Of a DNA stretch of 64,000 nt, positions 1-8,630 are shown piece by piece. Positions within the stretch are counted from its first letter, which is position 1, and the number at the start of each line of letters is the position of its first letter. The translations under genes and the position numbers were made by a program. Origin of the DNA: Pseudomonadota bacterium (GTDB taxonomy: Bacteria; Pseudomonadota; Alphaproteobacteria; Sneathiellales; Sneathiellaceae). The stretch lies in the NCBI GenBank assembly GCA_024743055.1, contig JANSXH010000002.1, forward strand, positions 1 through 64,000. Reading direction: 5' to 3'. The notes beneath the pieces are model-generated. The model was given only the letters and a program-made list of their open reading frames with translations. It made no database searches and was not told the DNA's origin.

Positions 1-288
1 AATATGGGCACAGGCAAACCAGGAAATAACAAATTCCGGGCTGTTATCCATATGCAAAAGCACTTTCTCACCAAAAGCGACGCCTTTTTTGTGAAGGGCT
101 GCAGCTACGGCCCGCACGGCAACATCAAATTCCCTGTAACTATATGTTGCCCCCTCACCCTCAAACGGCTCCCATATCATAAATGGATTTTCTGGCGTTC
201 TCTCCACCCATTGCCGGAGCATCCAGGGAACATCTCGCCCCTCAACCATAGATTTATGGGATTGTTGAATGGAGTTCAGCAAGTTCAT
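1..288 (-). CDS. Acyl-CoA synthetase (AMP-binding), N-terminal part, cut by the window edge
   Basis: Ninety-six codons run off the left edge, starting at an ATG (288-286) with an in-frame stop a few codons upstream, so the N-terminus is fixed. The visible part reads like the first domain of ANL-superfamily CoA ligases: RDVPWMLRQWVERTPENPF, a TYSYREFD strand, and a HMDNSPEFVISWFACAH segment, the usual N-terminal 'NSPEF...W.A' block. The style resembles crotonobetaine/carnitine-CoA ligase-like proteins. The A3 to A10 catalytic motifs lie outside the window, so the substrate is unknown. It reads away from the DUF2867 gene on the same strand, 69 nt downstream of it. Confidence 0.75.
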   Translation of the reverse strand, partial: MNLLNSIQQSHKSMVEGRDVPWMLRQWVERTPENPFMIWEPFEGEGATYSYREFDVAVRAVAAALHKKGVAFGEKVLLHMDNSPEFVISWFACAHI

Positions 289-357
289 TGCAGGGCCCTC
301 TTTTTAATTGTTATTGGGGCCGAGTTTATCATCTTTGTAAAAAGGAACTAGCTTTTT

Positions 358-867
358 TCAGGCGAAATGCCGTGCAACTCCTTTAAGACGCGATGTCACA
401 ATCAGGATATGGAAGGGCAAGATCATTCGCAGATAGAGCTTGCCGAGAAGATTGTGCGGGTGAACCCAGGTGGAGAGAGAAATGCTATCTGATTGCAAAC
501 AATCTTTTCGAATGGCAATCCTGAAATCCAGATGGCTGTCATCCTCGCCGACAATGATTTCATTTTCCGCAATACTCTGGATTTTAAAAAAGTTCACATG
601 CTCTCCGACTTTAAGGGAAGATCGATACCTCATATCCGTCGGCAAGCCCACTGTGGTCTTCAACCCAAAAAAACGAACAACGCCGTCCCGAATATTCAGC
701 AATGTCTGCACCCAGGCTGGAAAATCCAAAAACAACCGCTGAACCACTTCTTCAATCGGCACCTCCTTGTCAGGAAAAATAACAGTATAGCAATCCAGGA
801 AATCTCGTTCCCCGACATGGTCATGAAGCCGACTTTCCTCTGATAATTTAGTCTTCTCTACCTTCAT
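358..867 (-). CDS. DUF2867 family protein
   Basis: A small soluble protein of about 169 residues that I recognise as DUF2867-like: an N-terminal acidic helix, a PDKEVPIEEVVQRLFLDFP helix, a central beta-rich half with a GLKTTVGLP segment, and a STWVHPHNLLGKLYL strand-turn near the C-terminus. No catalytic motif is known for the family. ATG at 867 is preferred because AGGTG lies 5 nt upstream; an in-frame GTG at 885 would add six residues. It is divergent from the DCC/DUF4166 gene at 916, so the two probably share the short promoter region between them. Confidence 0.7.
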   Translation of the reverse strand: MKVEKTKLSEESRLHDHVGERDFLDCYTVIFPDKEVPIEEVVQRLFLDFPAWVQTLLNIRDGVVRFFGLKTTVGLPTDMRYRSSLKVGEHVNFFKIQSIAENEIIVGEDDSHLDFRIAIRKDCLQSDSISLSTWVHPHNLLGKLYLRMILPFHILIVTSRLKGVARHFA

Positions 868-915
868 CACTGCACCTATACCCACAAGAATATGAAACTA
901 TCTGTACACTCGTAA

Positions 916-1965
916 ATGCTTGGCTTACATATACCTAACATGAACGAAATGCAGAACAGAAAATATTACGAGGGAGTGTGCTTCGTCTATGACGGAGAGT
1001 GTCCAATTTGTAGCTTTGCTGCCCGTTCATTGCGCATTCGGTCGGCCGTTGGCGACCTTAATCTAATCGATGCCAGATCGGAAAAGGAGCATCCCCTCTA
1101 TAAAGAAATCGTAGAACAGGGTTTGGATCTCGATGAGGGCATGGTTCTCAGATATTCAAATGTTAATTATCATGGCCAGGATGCATTGAATATGATGGCT
1201 CTTCTTGGCAGCAGCCAAGGCTGGTTCAATCGCTTCAACGCACTACTATTTCGTAACAAGCTACTCAGTAAAATGCTCTATCCTGTGATGAGAGCCGGCC
1301 GTAACTTTCTTCTTTGGACCTTAGGCGTAACCAAGATTGATAACCTAGAAGGTACGCGACCTCAGACTCCCTTATTTTCTGACATTCTTGGAGATAAGTG
1401 GCAACAGTTACCGCCCGCCCTTAGAGATCACTATCTGGTTCGGCAAAATTCCAATGATGAGGTTACCGTTGCTGGAAAACTGGATGTAAAGGTTAAGCCT
1501 TGGGTTGGTTTAATGGCAGGTTTGAGCGGTATGCTTGTCCCCTACTCCGGCACGGATATACCGGTAACTGTGAAGTTCAATTGTGCACCTCCCGGAAACG
1601 CTCTACGATTTACCCGAACCTTCTATTTTCCTGGAAAGAAGCCAATTCAGTTTGTTTCCAGGATGGTCTCCGTGGGAAATAATGAACTGATAGAATTTAT
1701 GAATTTCGGCTTTGGCTGGCGGTTCCACCTTGATTGGAAGGAGGAGCGACTGATCTTGAGCCATCGTGGATATGTCTGGCGTATTTTTGGATTGACGATA
1801 CCAATGCCTTTTTCCCTTTTCCTTGGAAAAGGCTTTGCGGAAGAAAAAGCGATTGCAGAAAAACAGTTTTCCATGTGGACTCACACAACACATCCCATAT
1901 TTGGGAAACCCTTTGGATATAAAGGGTCGTTTGAAGTATCGGGGATCCGATGCGACCCGTCCTAA
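916..1965 (+). CDS. DCC-family thioredoxin-like (DUF393) and DUF4166 fusion protein
   Basis: Two-domain protein of 349 residues. Residues 20-130 form a DCC (DUF393) thiol-disulfide oxidoreductase-like domain with the diagnostic YDGECPICS at 25-33 (CxxC). The C-terminal half, about 155-345, resembles DUF4166, a beta-rich domain often found beside saccharopine-dehydrogenase-like reductases. Several in-frame starts exist (ATG 916, 940, 949) and none has a strong Shine-Dalgarno, so the first eight residues may not be translated. Its stop overlaps the next gene by 16 nt, so the two are translationally coupled. The function is unknown; membrane-lipid or carotenoid-related redox chemistry is only a guess from the neighbours. 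Confidence 0.75.
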   Translation: MLGLHIPNMNEMQNRKYYEGVCFVYDGECPICSFAARSLRIRSAVGDLNLIDARSEKEHPLYKEIVEQGLDLDEGMVLRYSNVNYHGQDALNMMALLGSSQGWFNRFNALLFRNKLLSKMLYPVMRAGRNFLLWTLGVTKIDNLEGTRPQTPLFSDILGDKWQQLPPALRDHYLVRQNSNDEVTVAGKLDVKVKPWVGLMAGLSGMLVPYSGTDIPVTVKFNCAPPGNALRFTRTFYFPGKKPIQFVSRMVSVGNNELIEFMNFGFGWRFHLDWKEERLILSHRGYVWRIFGLTIPMPFSLFLGKGFAEEKAIAEKQFSMWTHTTHPIFGKPFGYKGSFEVSGIRCDPS

Positions 1966-3041
1966 TCCTCGGTGGTTACGGAAATTTCGGCAAACGTATC
2001 GCAGCCCTTCTGGCGCGGTCAGAAATTCCTGTCGTCATCGCTGGTAGGAATCACTCCAAAGCCGCCAACCTGTTAGGAGAACTTCCTGGAAACAACAACC
2101 AGATCGCTATTTTTGATGCGGAAGAAACCTTGGCAGAGCAACTAAGGCTACTGGAACCATCTGTCGTCGTAAACACCTGCGGTCCGTTTCAGGCACGAGA
2201 TTACACGATCGCACAAATCTGCATAGATAATGGGTTTTCCTATATTGATCTCGCTGACGGGCGAGACTTTGTCGGCGGCATCACCATGCTGGACCAAACC
2301 GCAAAAAAGAAAGGCATTTCCGTTATCAGCGGTGCCAGTACAGTGCCTGGCATTTCTTCGGCCGTAGTCGAGAAGTTTCTCCCCGATTTTGAGGAAATTT
2401 CCTGCATGACGTTCGGCATCAGTCCCGGACAAAAAGCTGAGCGAGGATTGGCAACGACCCAAGGTATACTGAGTTACGTCGGAAAGCCGTTGAAGCCTTT
2501 TGCAAGTGATAAGCCCTTAATCTACGGATGGCAGGATCTCTATCGGCAACCCTTCCCCGGGCTGGGTAAGAGATGGATGGCCAATTGCGACATTCCTGAC
2601 TTGGATTTGCTTCCCGAAACATACGGGATTGAGAAGATCCGTTTTTCTGCCGGTCTTGAGTTACCCGCTCTACATTTGGGGCTTTGGGCTCTTTCTTGGC
2701 TCGTTCGATTGGGCCTTCCTCTGCATCTCGGGAAATGGGCCAAACCTCTTTTAAGCACCAGCAATTTCTTTGATGTTTTTGGCTCCGCTGATGGTGGTAT
2801 GCATGTCGAACTAAAAGGAGCCGATAAGTCTGGGCGAGATCATCAGCAATCCTGGTACATAATCGCGAAGAGCTCTCATGGTCCCTATATTCCAACGGTC
2901 CCAGCTGTGATCCTCGCCCGAAAAATTGCCCTTGGCGAATTTGCTACACTCGGCGCAATGCCTTGCGTTGGACTAGTTAGTCTTTCGGAGGTTCTTTCAG
3001 AATTACGAGATTTCGACGTAGAGACCTTTAGCGATCGCTGA
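1950..3041 (+). CDS. Saccharopine dehydrogenase-like NAD(P)-binding protein
   Basis: A 363-residue Rossmann protein that begins with the nucleotide loop LILGGYGNFGKRIA (residues 5-18), followed by VVIAGRN at the end of beta 2 and a VVNTCGPF block (about 73-80) typical of saccharopine dehydrogenase-like reductases. A GASTVPGISSAVVE stretch follows at about 127-140. It overlaps the DUF393-DUF4166 gene by 16 nt. The pairing of DUF4166 with this reductase is recurrent and argues for a shared pathway. The substrate is not known; true lysine biosynthesis is unlikely because the C-terminal half does not look like Lys9. Confidence 0.75.
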   Translation: MRPVLILGGYGNFGKRIAALLARSEIPVVIAGRNHSKAANLLGELPGNNNQIAIFDAEETLAEQLRLLEPSVVVNTCGPFQARDYTIAQICIDNGFSYIDLADGRDFVGGITMLDQTAKKKGISVISGASTVPGISSAVVEKFLPDFEEISCMTFGISPGQKAERGLATTQGILSYVGKPLKPFASDKPLIYGWQDLYRQPFPGLGKRWMANCDIPDLDLLPETYGIEKIRFSAGLELPALHLGLWALSWLVRLGLPLHLGKWAKPLLSTSNFFDVFGSADGGMHVELKGADKSGRDHQQSWYIIAKSSHGPYIPTVPAVILARKIALGEFATLGAMPCVGLVSLSEVLSELRDFDVETFSDR

Positions 3042-3130
3042 CAATTTCTTCTCCGCAATTGGTCCGTTCTTGAGATAATTCGTATAAATCTTCGTATGAT
3101 CGACAACATGTCTCTCCAGGATTGCGACTA

Positions 3131-4549
3131 ATGGTTAAAACAGAATGTGTTTTGATGTGGTTTCGGCAAGATTTGCGATTGCAGGACAATCCAGCACTGA
3201 GCGCCGCCATTGAGCAAGGTCGGGTCCTTCCTATTTACATCCTGGAAGACGAAGATGCCGGGCACTGGAAGATAGGGGCAGCGAAGCGGATCTGGCTACA
3301 TCACTCGCTCTCTTCCCTATCAGCTTCCCTGCAAGATCGGCTGTCAATCTATCTCGGCAGAGCAGAAGACATTCTGGCAGACCTGAGAGAACGATTTGAT
3401 GTCAAAGCTGTTTATTGGAACCGTTGCTATGAGCCCTGGCGGGTATCGAGAGACGCGAACCTAAAAAAGTATCTTCAAAATCAAGGAATCGACGTCTTTA
3501 GTTATAACGGATCCTTGCTTTGGGAGCCGTGGGAGGTTTTGAAAAGTGATAAAAGCCCTTATCGGGTTTTTACCCCTTTTTATCGAAAAGGATGCTTGAA
3601 TGCAGCTCCCCCGCGCCCGCTGATCAACATTTCCTTGTCTACTGAATCAATCGAAGATCCTGAATCCCTGTCTATTGACGACCTCAGTCTCTTGCCTGAC
3701 AAACCCTGGTATAAGACAATTGAGCGAAGCTGGACAATTGGTGAAACCGGCGCATTGAAAGCCTTAGATGCATTCCTTGAAGAAAACCTGTCTGGTTACC
3801 GAGAAGGTCGAAACTTTCCCTCCCGCCCTCATGTCTCACGCCTTTCGCCGTATCTTCAGTCTGGTGAGATCTCACCACATATGGTCTGGCACCGGGCTCA
3901 AATGCGAGAGCCTGGAGAAGATCTGAACCACTTCTGCACGGAATTGGGATGGCGAGAGTTCGCTTATTCCCTCCTGTTTCATTTCCCTCATTTCCCGGAA
4001 AAAAACTATCAGGACAAATTCGATAACTTTCCCTGGCAAGACAATTCGGACGCACTGAGGGCCTGGCAACGGGGCCAGACAGGAATACCCATTGTCGACG
4101 CCGGCATGCGAGAGCTTTGGCAGACAGGCTATATGCATAATCGCGTCCGAATGATCGTCGCGTCTTTCCTGACCAAGAATCTGCGTATTGACTGGCGGCA
4201 TGGTGCGGCATGGTTCTGGGACACTCTCGTTGATGCGGACCTTGCAAATAACAGTGCCGGATGGCAGTGGGTAGCTGGATCAGGTGTCGATGCGGCACCC
4301 TATTTCCGGATCTTCAATCCCGTCACCCAGTCGGAGCGGTTTGATGGGGATGGTGACTATATCCGCCGCCTCGTTCCAGAGATTAAAGATCTTCCTGACA
4401 AGTTCCTTTTTGCCCCCTGGAACGCTCCAGAGGAAATACTGTCAACAGCTGGTCTGAAGCTGGGGGTCGATTACCCGTTGCCGCTCGTAGATCTTAAGGC
4501 AACAAGACAACAGGCACTTGACGCTTATCAGTCACTTAAAGCCAACTGA
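3131..4549 (+). CDS. phrB: Deoxyribodipyrimidine photolyase (class I CPD type)
   Basis: A flavoprotein of 472 residues that splits cyclobutane pyrimidine dimers using blue light. The N-terminal antenna domain opens with LMWFRQDLRLQDNPAL. The FAD domain contains GREFAY-type GWREFAYSLLFHFP, then DAGMRELWQTGYMHNRVRM and the final NNSAGWQWVAGSGVDAAPY, the family signature of the flavin pocket; tryptophans for the electron-transfer chain are present. ATG at 3131 is chosen over an in-frame TTG at 3122; an AGGA lies about 9 nt upstream. It follows the reductase gene at 89 nt and may belong to the same light-stress unit. A cryptochrome-like role cannot be excluded from sequence alone. Confidence 0.93.
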   Translation: MVKTECVLMWFRQDLRLQDNPALSAAIEQGRVLPIYILEDEDAGHWKIGAAKRIWLHHSLSSLSASLQDRLSIYLGRAEDILADLRERFDVKAVYWNRCYEPWRVSRDANLKKYLQNQGIDVFSYNGSLLWEPWEVLKSDKSPYRVFTPFYRKGCLNAAPPRPLINISLSTESIEDPESLSIDDLSLLPDKPWYKTIERSWTIGETGALKALDAFLEENLSGYREGRNFPSRPHVSRLSPYLQSGEISPHMVWHRAQMREPGEDLNHFCTELGWREFAYSLLFHFPHFPEKNYQDKFDNFPWQDNSDALRAWQRGQTGIPIVDAGMRELWQTGYMHNRVRMIVASFLTKNLRIDWRHGAAWFWDTLVDADLANNSAGWQWVAGSGVDAAPYFRIFNPVTQSERFDGDGDYIRRLVPEIKDLPDKFLFAPWNAPEEILSTAGLKLGVDYPLPLVDLKATRQQALDAYQSLKAN

Positions 4550-4630
4550 AAGAAATTTCCGGCGCCCGCTTTTCTCAATTGGCGGAACCTGATAGCCTCG
4601 CATCCTGATCAATCAAGAAAGTACAAAAAT

Positions 4631-5383
4631 ATGGCTGGTAAAACGGCATTGGTTACTGGTGCAGCTCGCGGTATCGGGCTCGCGACAACTTTGAAATTCC
4701 TGAATGAAGGCCGCCGCGTAGCAATGGTGGATATTGATGGTGAGGAGCTTAGAAAAGTTTCCTCTGGCCTAAAAAATGTGCTGGCTATTGAGACGGATGT
4801 TTCGAACCCGGATCAAGTCGATCTTATGGCCTCGGAGATAAAGGCGGAGTTCAGAACCCTGGACGCCCTGATTAATAATGCAGGTGTCGCTGATTTTGGC
4901 CCCATCAAGGAAACGACCTTTGCCCGCTGGCGCCGAGTAATGGAGACTAATCTGGACGGCCCTTTTCTGGTCTCTCAAGCTTGCATTCCTTTCATGGCCC
5001 AACCGGGTGCTGCCATCGTCAATATCGCCTCCATCTCCGGCCTAAGAGCAAGTACGCTGCGTGTCGCCTACGGCACCTCAAAAGCAGGTCTTGTTCATCT
5101 GACGCAGCAGCAGGCTGTAGAATATGGAGAGATTGGCATTCGCGCCAATACGGTATCGCCAGGGCCTGTCGATACAAAGCTTGCCCTTGCCGTCCATACA
5201 CCGGCCATCCGCAAGGCCTATCACGATGCCATTCCCCTCAATCGCTACGGAATAGAACAGGAAATTGCCAATGCCATTTGTTTTCTGTGTTCAGACGAAG
5301 CCAGCTTTATTACGGGTCAGATGATTTCGGTGGACGGCGGATTCCAGGCCGCAGGGGTTGGCCTCCCTGCCCTTCGAACTTGA
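4631..5383 (+). CDS. SDR family oxidoreductase
   Basis: A classical short-chain dehydrogenase of 250 residues: cofactor loop TGAARGIG (about 9-16), an Asp at the end of beta 2 (MVDIDGEE) that favours NAD(H), NNAG at about 79-82, catalytic Ser in NIASISG, YGTSK for the Tyr-Lys pair, and a C-terminal SVDGGF. It is the first gene of a run on the plus strand (SDR, flavin oxidoreductase, crotonase, Rieske, GS-like ligase, crotonase) with a 15-nt gap to the next gene. The probable role is oxidation of a hydroxyl or reduction of a keto intermediate in that catabolic block; the substrate is unknown. Confidence 0.85.
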   Translation: MAGKTALVTGAARGIGLATTLKFLNEGRRVAMVDIDGEELRKVSSGLKNVLAIETDVSNPDQVDLMASEIKAEFRTLDALINNAGVADFGPIKETTFARWRRVMETNLDGPFLVSQACIPFMAQPGAAIVNIASISGLRASTLRVAYGTSKAGLVHLTQQQAVEYGEIGIRANTVSPGPVDTKLALAVHTPAIRKAYHDAIPLNRYGIEQEIANAICFLCSDEASFITGQMISVDGGFQAAGVGLPALRT

Positions 5384-5398
5384 GCTAGGGAAAACAGA

Positions 5399-6388
5399 AT
5401 GACTAAGTTTTCTATCCTTGACCTTGCCCCGATAACCGAAGGAAGTGACGCCGCACAGTCTTTTCAGAATTCTGTGGAAATCGCCCAGCAAGGCGAAAAA
5501 CTGGGCTTTCACCGCTATTGGATGGCAGAGCACCACAACATCCCTGGAATTGCCAGTGCCGCGACGGCGGTCCTGCTGTCCCATGTCGGTGCCCATACCA
5601 CAAGCATTCGGTTAGGCTCTGGCGGAGTAATGCTACCAAATCATGCGCCGCTGGTAATTGCCGAACAATTTGGCACCCTTGCCTCCCTCTACCCTGATCG
5701 CATTGATCTCGGACTGGGACGGGCACCGGGGACTGACGGTCTTACAGCTCATGCTTTAAGGCGAAATCTCACCGGTGACGTGGACAGTTTTCCTTCCGAT
5801 GTAGTCGAATTGCAGAAGTATTTTGCTGATCCGGAGCCTGGGCAAAGGCTGACCGCCGTCCCTGGAGCCGGGCTACACGTACCTCTTTATATTTTGGGGT
5901 CGAGCCTATATGGGGCGGAGCTAGCGGCCTATCTTGGCCTTCCTTATGCCTTCGCCTCACATTTCGCGCCGACACACTTGCATGAAGCCTTACATATTTA
6001 CCGGCGGAATTTCAAACCCTCAATGCAATTGGCGGAACCCTATGTAATTGCCGCTATGAATCTGCAAGCAGCAGATAGCCAACAAGAAGCTGAGATCATG
6101 TCCACATCATTGATGCAAGGGGTCCTGAAACTGGCTATGGGAACGCCTGTAAGACTACCAGCCCCTGTGGCAGGATTTGGCGATGATCTGGGGCCGCAGG
6201 AAAAGGCGGCCATTTCTCGTTTCATGACCTATACCGCCCTTGGTGGACCCAATGAGGTTAAAACCGCCATTGATGGATTTATTGCTGAAACCAAAGCGGA
6301 CGAGATCATCCTAACCGCCCAGATTTACAATCATGCAGCGCGCCTCCGCGCGTTCGAGATTACAGCAGAAGTCATGGAGATCCGCTAA
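5399..6388 (+). CDS. LLM-class flavin-dependent oxidoreductase (luciferase-like)
   Basis: A 329-residue TIM-barrel of the bacterial luciferase superfamily, MsnO8-like subgroup: [16 protein letters not shown] at the N-terminus, [18 protein letters not shown] (residues about 38-55, with the AEHH block), [20 protein letters not shown] (about 77-96) and [13 protein letters not shown]. These proteins use FMNH2 supplied by a separate reductase to oxygenate a substrate. It lies 15 nt after the SDR stop with GGGAAAACAG before the ATG, so it is in the same operon. The substrate is not predictable from sequence. Confidence 0.85.
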   Translation: MTKFSILDLAPITEGSDAAQSFQNSVEIAQQGEKLGFHRYWMAEHHNIPGIASAATAVLLSHVGAHTTSIRLGSGGVMLPNHAPLVIAEQFGTLASLYPDRIDLGLGRAPGTDGLTAHALRRNLTGDVDSFPSDVVELQKYFADPEPGQRLTAVPGAGLHVPLYILGSSLYGAELAAYLGLPYAFASHFAPTHLHEALHIYRRNFKPSMQLAEPYVIAAMNLQAADSQQEAEIMSTSLMQGVLKLAMGTPVRLPAPVAGFGDDLGPQEKAAISRFMTYTALGGPNEVKTAIDGFIAETKADEIILTAQIYNHAARLRAFEITAEVMEIR

Positions 6389-6473
6389 GCATCAAATCAC
6401 AAAAGGAAGACCAATCGAGAATTTTGCGCTATAGTTTGTATACCCATTAAAAATAAAGAATAAGGGGAAAAAC

Positions 6474-7298
6474 ATGAGTTTTGAACATATCGACTACGAC
6501 GTCAGCGAAGGCATTGCAACTGTAACCCTCAACCGGCCCGATAAGCTGAATGCCTGGACCCGGCTTATGGAAAAAGAAGTCCGTGAAGCGATGGAAAGTG
6601 CGGACGCTGATGATGCTGTTCGAGTGATTGTTCTGACAGGTGCTGGACGAGGATTTTGCGCCGGAGCGGATATGGATCTGCTCAGCGGTATCGAGGATGG
6701 ATCGGAAAAACGAGAGCCCGGCGCAGTATATGGAACTCGGCCCTACAATGTAGCTGTTAAAGCCGATTATCAGACCCAATATTCCTATTTCCCATCACTT
6801 AGCAAGCCCGTTATCGCCGCCATCAACGGACCTGCCGCCGGCCTCGGCATGGTCGTCTCCCTTTATTGCGATATGCGCTTCGCAAGCCGCGAAGCTATTT
6901 TCATGACGGCTTTTGCCAAGCGTGGCCTGATCGCAGAACATGGCATCTCCTGGATGTTGCCACGCCTCATCGGGCATTCAGCGGCTCTGGACTTGTTGTT
7001 GTCCTCCCGGAAAGTCACAGCAGAAGAAGCCCTTCAAATGGGTCTAGTAAATCAGGTCCATGAGGCGGACGCCCTGATGGCAGCAACCCGCGCTTATGCC
7101 AGAGATCTGGCTCAGAATGTCTCCCCGCGATCCATGGCGGTGATGAAACGGCAAGTCTATAATGCCCAATTTGAAAGCCTCAATGAAGCTGTCGCTGTCG
7201 GCAATGCAGAAATGCTGGAAAGCTTCAAGAGCGAGGATTTTAAAGAAGGTGTCGCACATTTTGTCGAAAAACGGGCCGCCAACTTTTCTGGTAAGTAA
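6474..7298 (+). CDS. Enoyl-CoA hydratase/isomerase family protein (crotonase 1)
   Basis: A 274-residue crotonase: oxyanion-hole segments GAGRGFCAGADMD (about 58-70) and AINGPAAGLGM (about 117-127), followed by a KRGLIAEHGISWMLPRLIG block. The first canonical hydratase glutamate (the PE.xxG position) is replaced and only the second acidic position (AEHG) is kept, as in isomerase or dedicated-hydratase subgroups, so textbook enoyl-CoA hydration should not be assumed. An AAGGGG precedes the ATG. An 85-nt gap separates it from the flavin oxidoreductase, enough for its own promoter, and 12 nt separate it from the Rieske gene. Confidence 0.85.
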   Translation: MSFEHIDYDVSEGIATVTLNRPDKLNAWTRLMEKEVREAMESADADDAVRVIVLTGAGRGFCAGADMDLLSGIEDGSEKREPGAVYGTRPYNVAVKADYQTQYSYFPSLSKPVIAAINGPAAGLGMVVSLYCDMRFASREAIFMTAFAKRGLIAEHGISWMLPRLIGHSAALDLLLSSRKVTAEEALQMGLVNQVHEADALMAATRAYARDLAQNVSPRSMAVMKRQVYNAQFESLNEAVAVGNAEMLESFKSEDFKEGVAHFVEKRAANFSGK

Positions 7299-7310
7299 AA
7301 GGAACAGCGC

Positions 7311-8630
7311 ATGATCAGCCAGCAACGCAATGATGAACTGACGAAGATCGGTCCTGGCGAACCGGCTGGACAGGTACTTCGTCAATACTGGATGCCGGCT
7401 GCTTTGAGTGAAGAACTTATCGGCGCACGGCCAGTGGTTCCAGTGACACTTTTAGGGGAACGGTTGGTTCTGTTTCGGGATGGTAGCGGAACTCTCGGGT
7501 TGATAGATCGGCATTGCCCCCATCGTGGCGCTGACCTCTGTTTTGGGAGGCTGGAGGAGGATGGCCTTCGTTGCCCATTCCATGGCTGGCATTTTGACAC
7601 CACGGGACAATGCCTGGAACAACCGGCCGAACCAGAAGGATCGGAGCTTTACAAAAATATCAAGGCCGTAAACTATCCCGTAATTGAGAAACAAGGCGTT
7701 GTTTGGGCCTATCTCGGCGAAGGCGATCCGCCTCCCTTCCCCGGTCTTGACTGCTTTGCGGCACCCGAAAGCCATGTCTTTGCCTTCAAGGGGCTATGGG
7801 AGTGCAATTGGCTCCAAGCGCTTGAAGTCGGTATTGATCCCGCTCATGCGTCCTTCTTGCACCGGTTTCTGCAGGATGAAGATCCGGATCAGTCCTATGG
7901 CAAACAGTTTCGGGACCGGGCCGCCAGCCTTGATATGCCAATGACCCAGCTACTCCGGGAATTTCCACGTCCAGAATTGTTGATTGAGGATACGGATTAT
8001 GGGCTGCGGCTGATTGCCTTAAGGGATCTTAAAAATGGCAGCACTCATGTGCGGGTGACCAATCACATTTTCCCTTGCGCCATTACCATCCCCATGTCCA
8101 ATGAAATGACGATCACCCAGTGGCATGTCCCCATAGATGACAAGAACTGTTACTGGTATTCCCTCTTCACCAGTTTTGGTGATCCTGTCGATAAAAGCAC
8201 CATGCGGGAACAGCGGCTGAAAGAGCATCACCTGCCTGACTACCGCCCCTTAAAAAACCGCCTTAACAATTACGGCTATGACCCAGAGGAACAGGCGAAC
8301 CAGACCTGGACCGGTATGGGCATGGATATTAATGTTCATGATCAATGGGCTTGTGAAGGTATGGGCGCTATTCAAGACCGAACTCGAGAGCATTTAGGGC
8401 AATCGGACATCGGCATCATGAAGTATCGCCGCAAATTACAATCTGCCATGCGAGCACTGTCGAAAGACAATCCGGACGCCCTTCCCATGGCACCTGGCAA
8501 TGGTGATATTGAGGCTATAACAGGCCCCCAATCAATCGACGCCATTGCTCCAACGGACAGTTGGCAGGAAAGCTGGAAGGAAAGCGAAGCAAACCGGCGA
8601 AAAGCGAGCAGTTGGGCTACGGACTTATGA
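7311..8630 (+). CDS. Rieske non-heme iron oxygenase, alpha subunit
   Basis: A 439-residue aromatic-ring-hydroxylating-type oxygenase subunit of the phthalate-dioxygenase/vanillate-demethylase class. The Rieske cluster is visible as CPHRG (Cys-x-His) and CPFHGW (Cys-x-x-His) at about residues 69-92. The mononuclear iron site is at DPAHASFLHRF (about 179-189). No ferredoxin or reductase partner is encoded nearby, so electrons must come from elsewhere. Its stop overlaps the start of the GS-like gene (ATGA), which shows tight coupling with amide or ligase chemistry. It is likely a monooxygenase or demethylase of a soluble ring or N-methyl substrate (inference). Confidence 0.88.
   Translation: MISQQRNDELTKIGPGEPAGQVLRQYWMPAALSEELIGARPVVPVTLLGERLVLFRDGSGTLGLIDRHCPHRGADLCFGRLEEDGLRCPFHGWHFDTTGQCLEQPAEPEGSELYKNIKAVNYPVIEKQGVVWAYLGEGDPPPFPGLDCFAAPESHVFAFKGLWECNWLQALEVGIDPAHASFLHRFLQDEDPDQSYGKQFRDRAASLDMPMTQLLREFPRPELLIEDTDYGLRLIALRDLKNGSTHVRVTNHIFPCAITIPMSNEMTITQWHVPIDDKNCYWYSLFTSFGDPVDKSTMREQRLKEHHLPDYRPLKNRLNNYGYDPEEQANQTWTGMGMDINVHDQWACEGMGAIQDRTREHLGQSDIGIMKYRRKLQSAMRALSKDNPDALPMAPGNGDIEAITGPQSIDAIAPTDSWQESWKESEANRRKASSWATDL

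Noticed and set aside
4..351. 115-codon plus-strand frame at the left edge
   Set aside because: It is antisense to the acyl-CoA ligase gene, whose minus-strand reading gives a recognisable ANL N-terminus.
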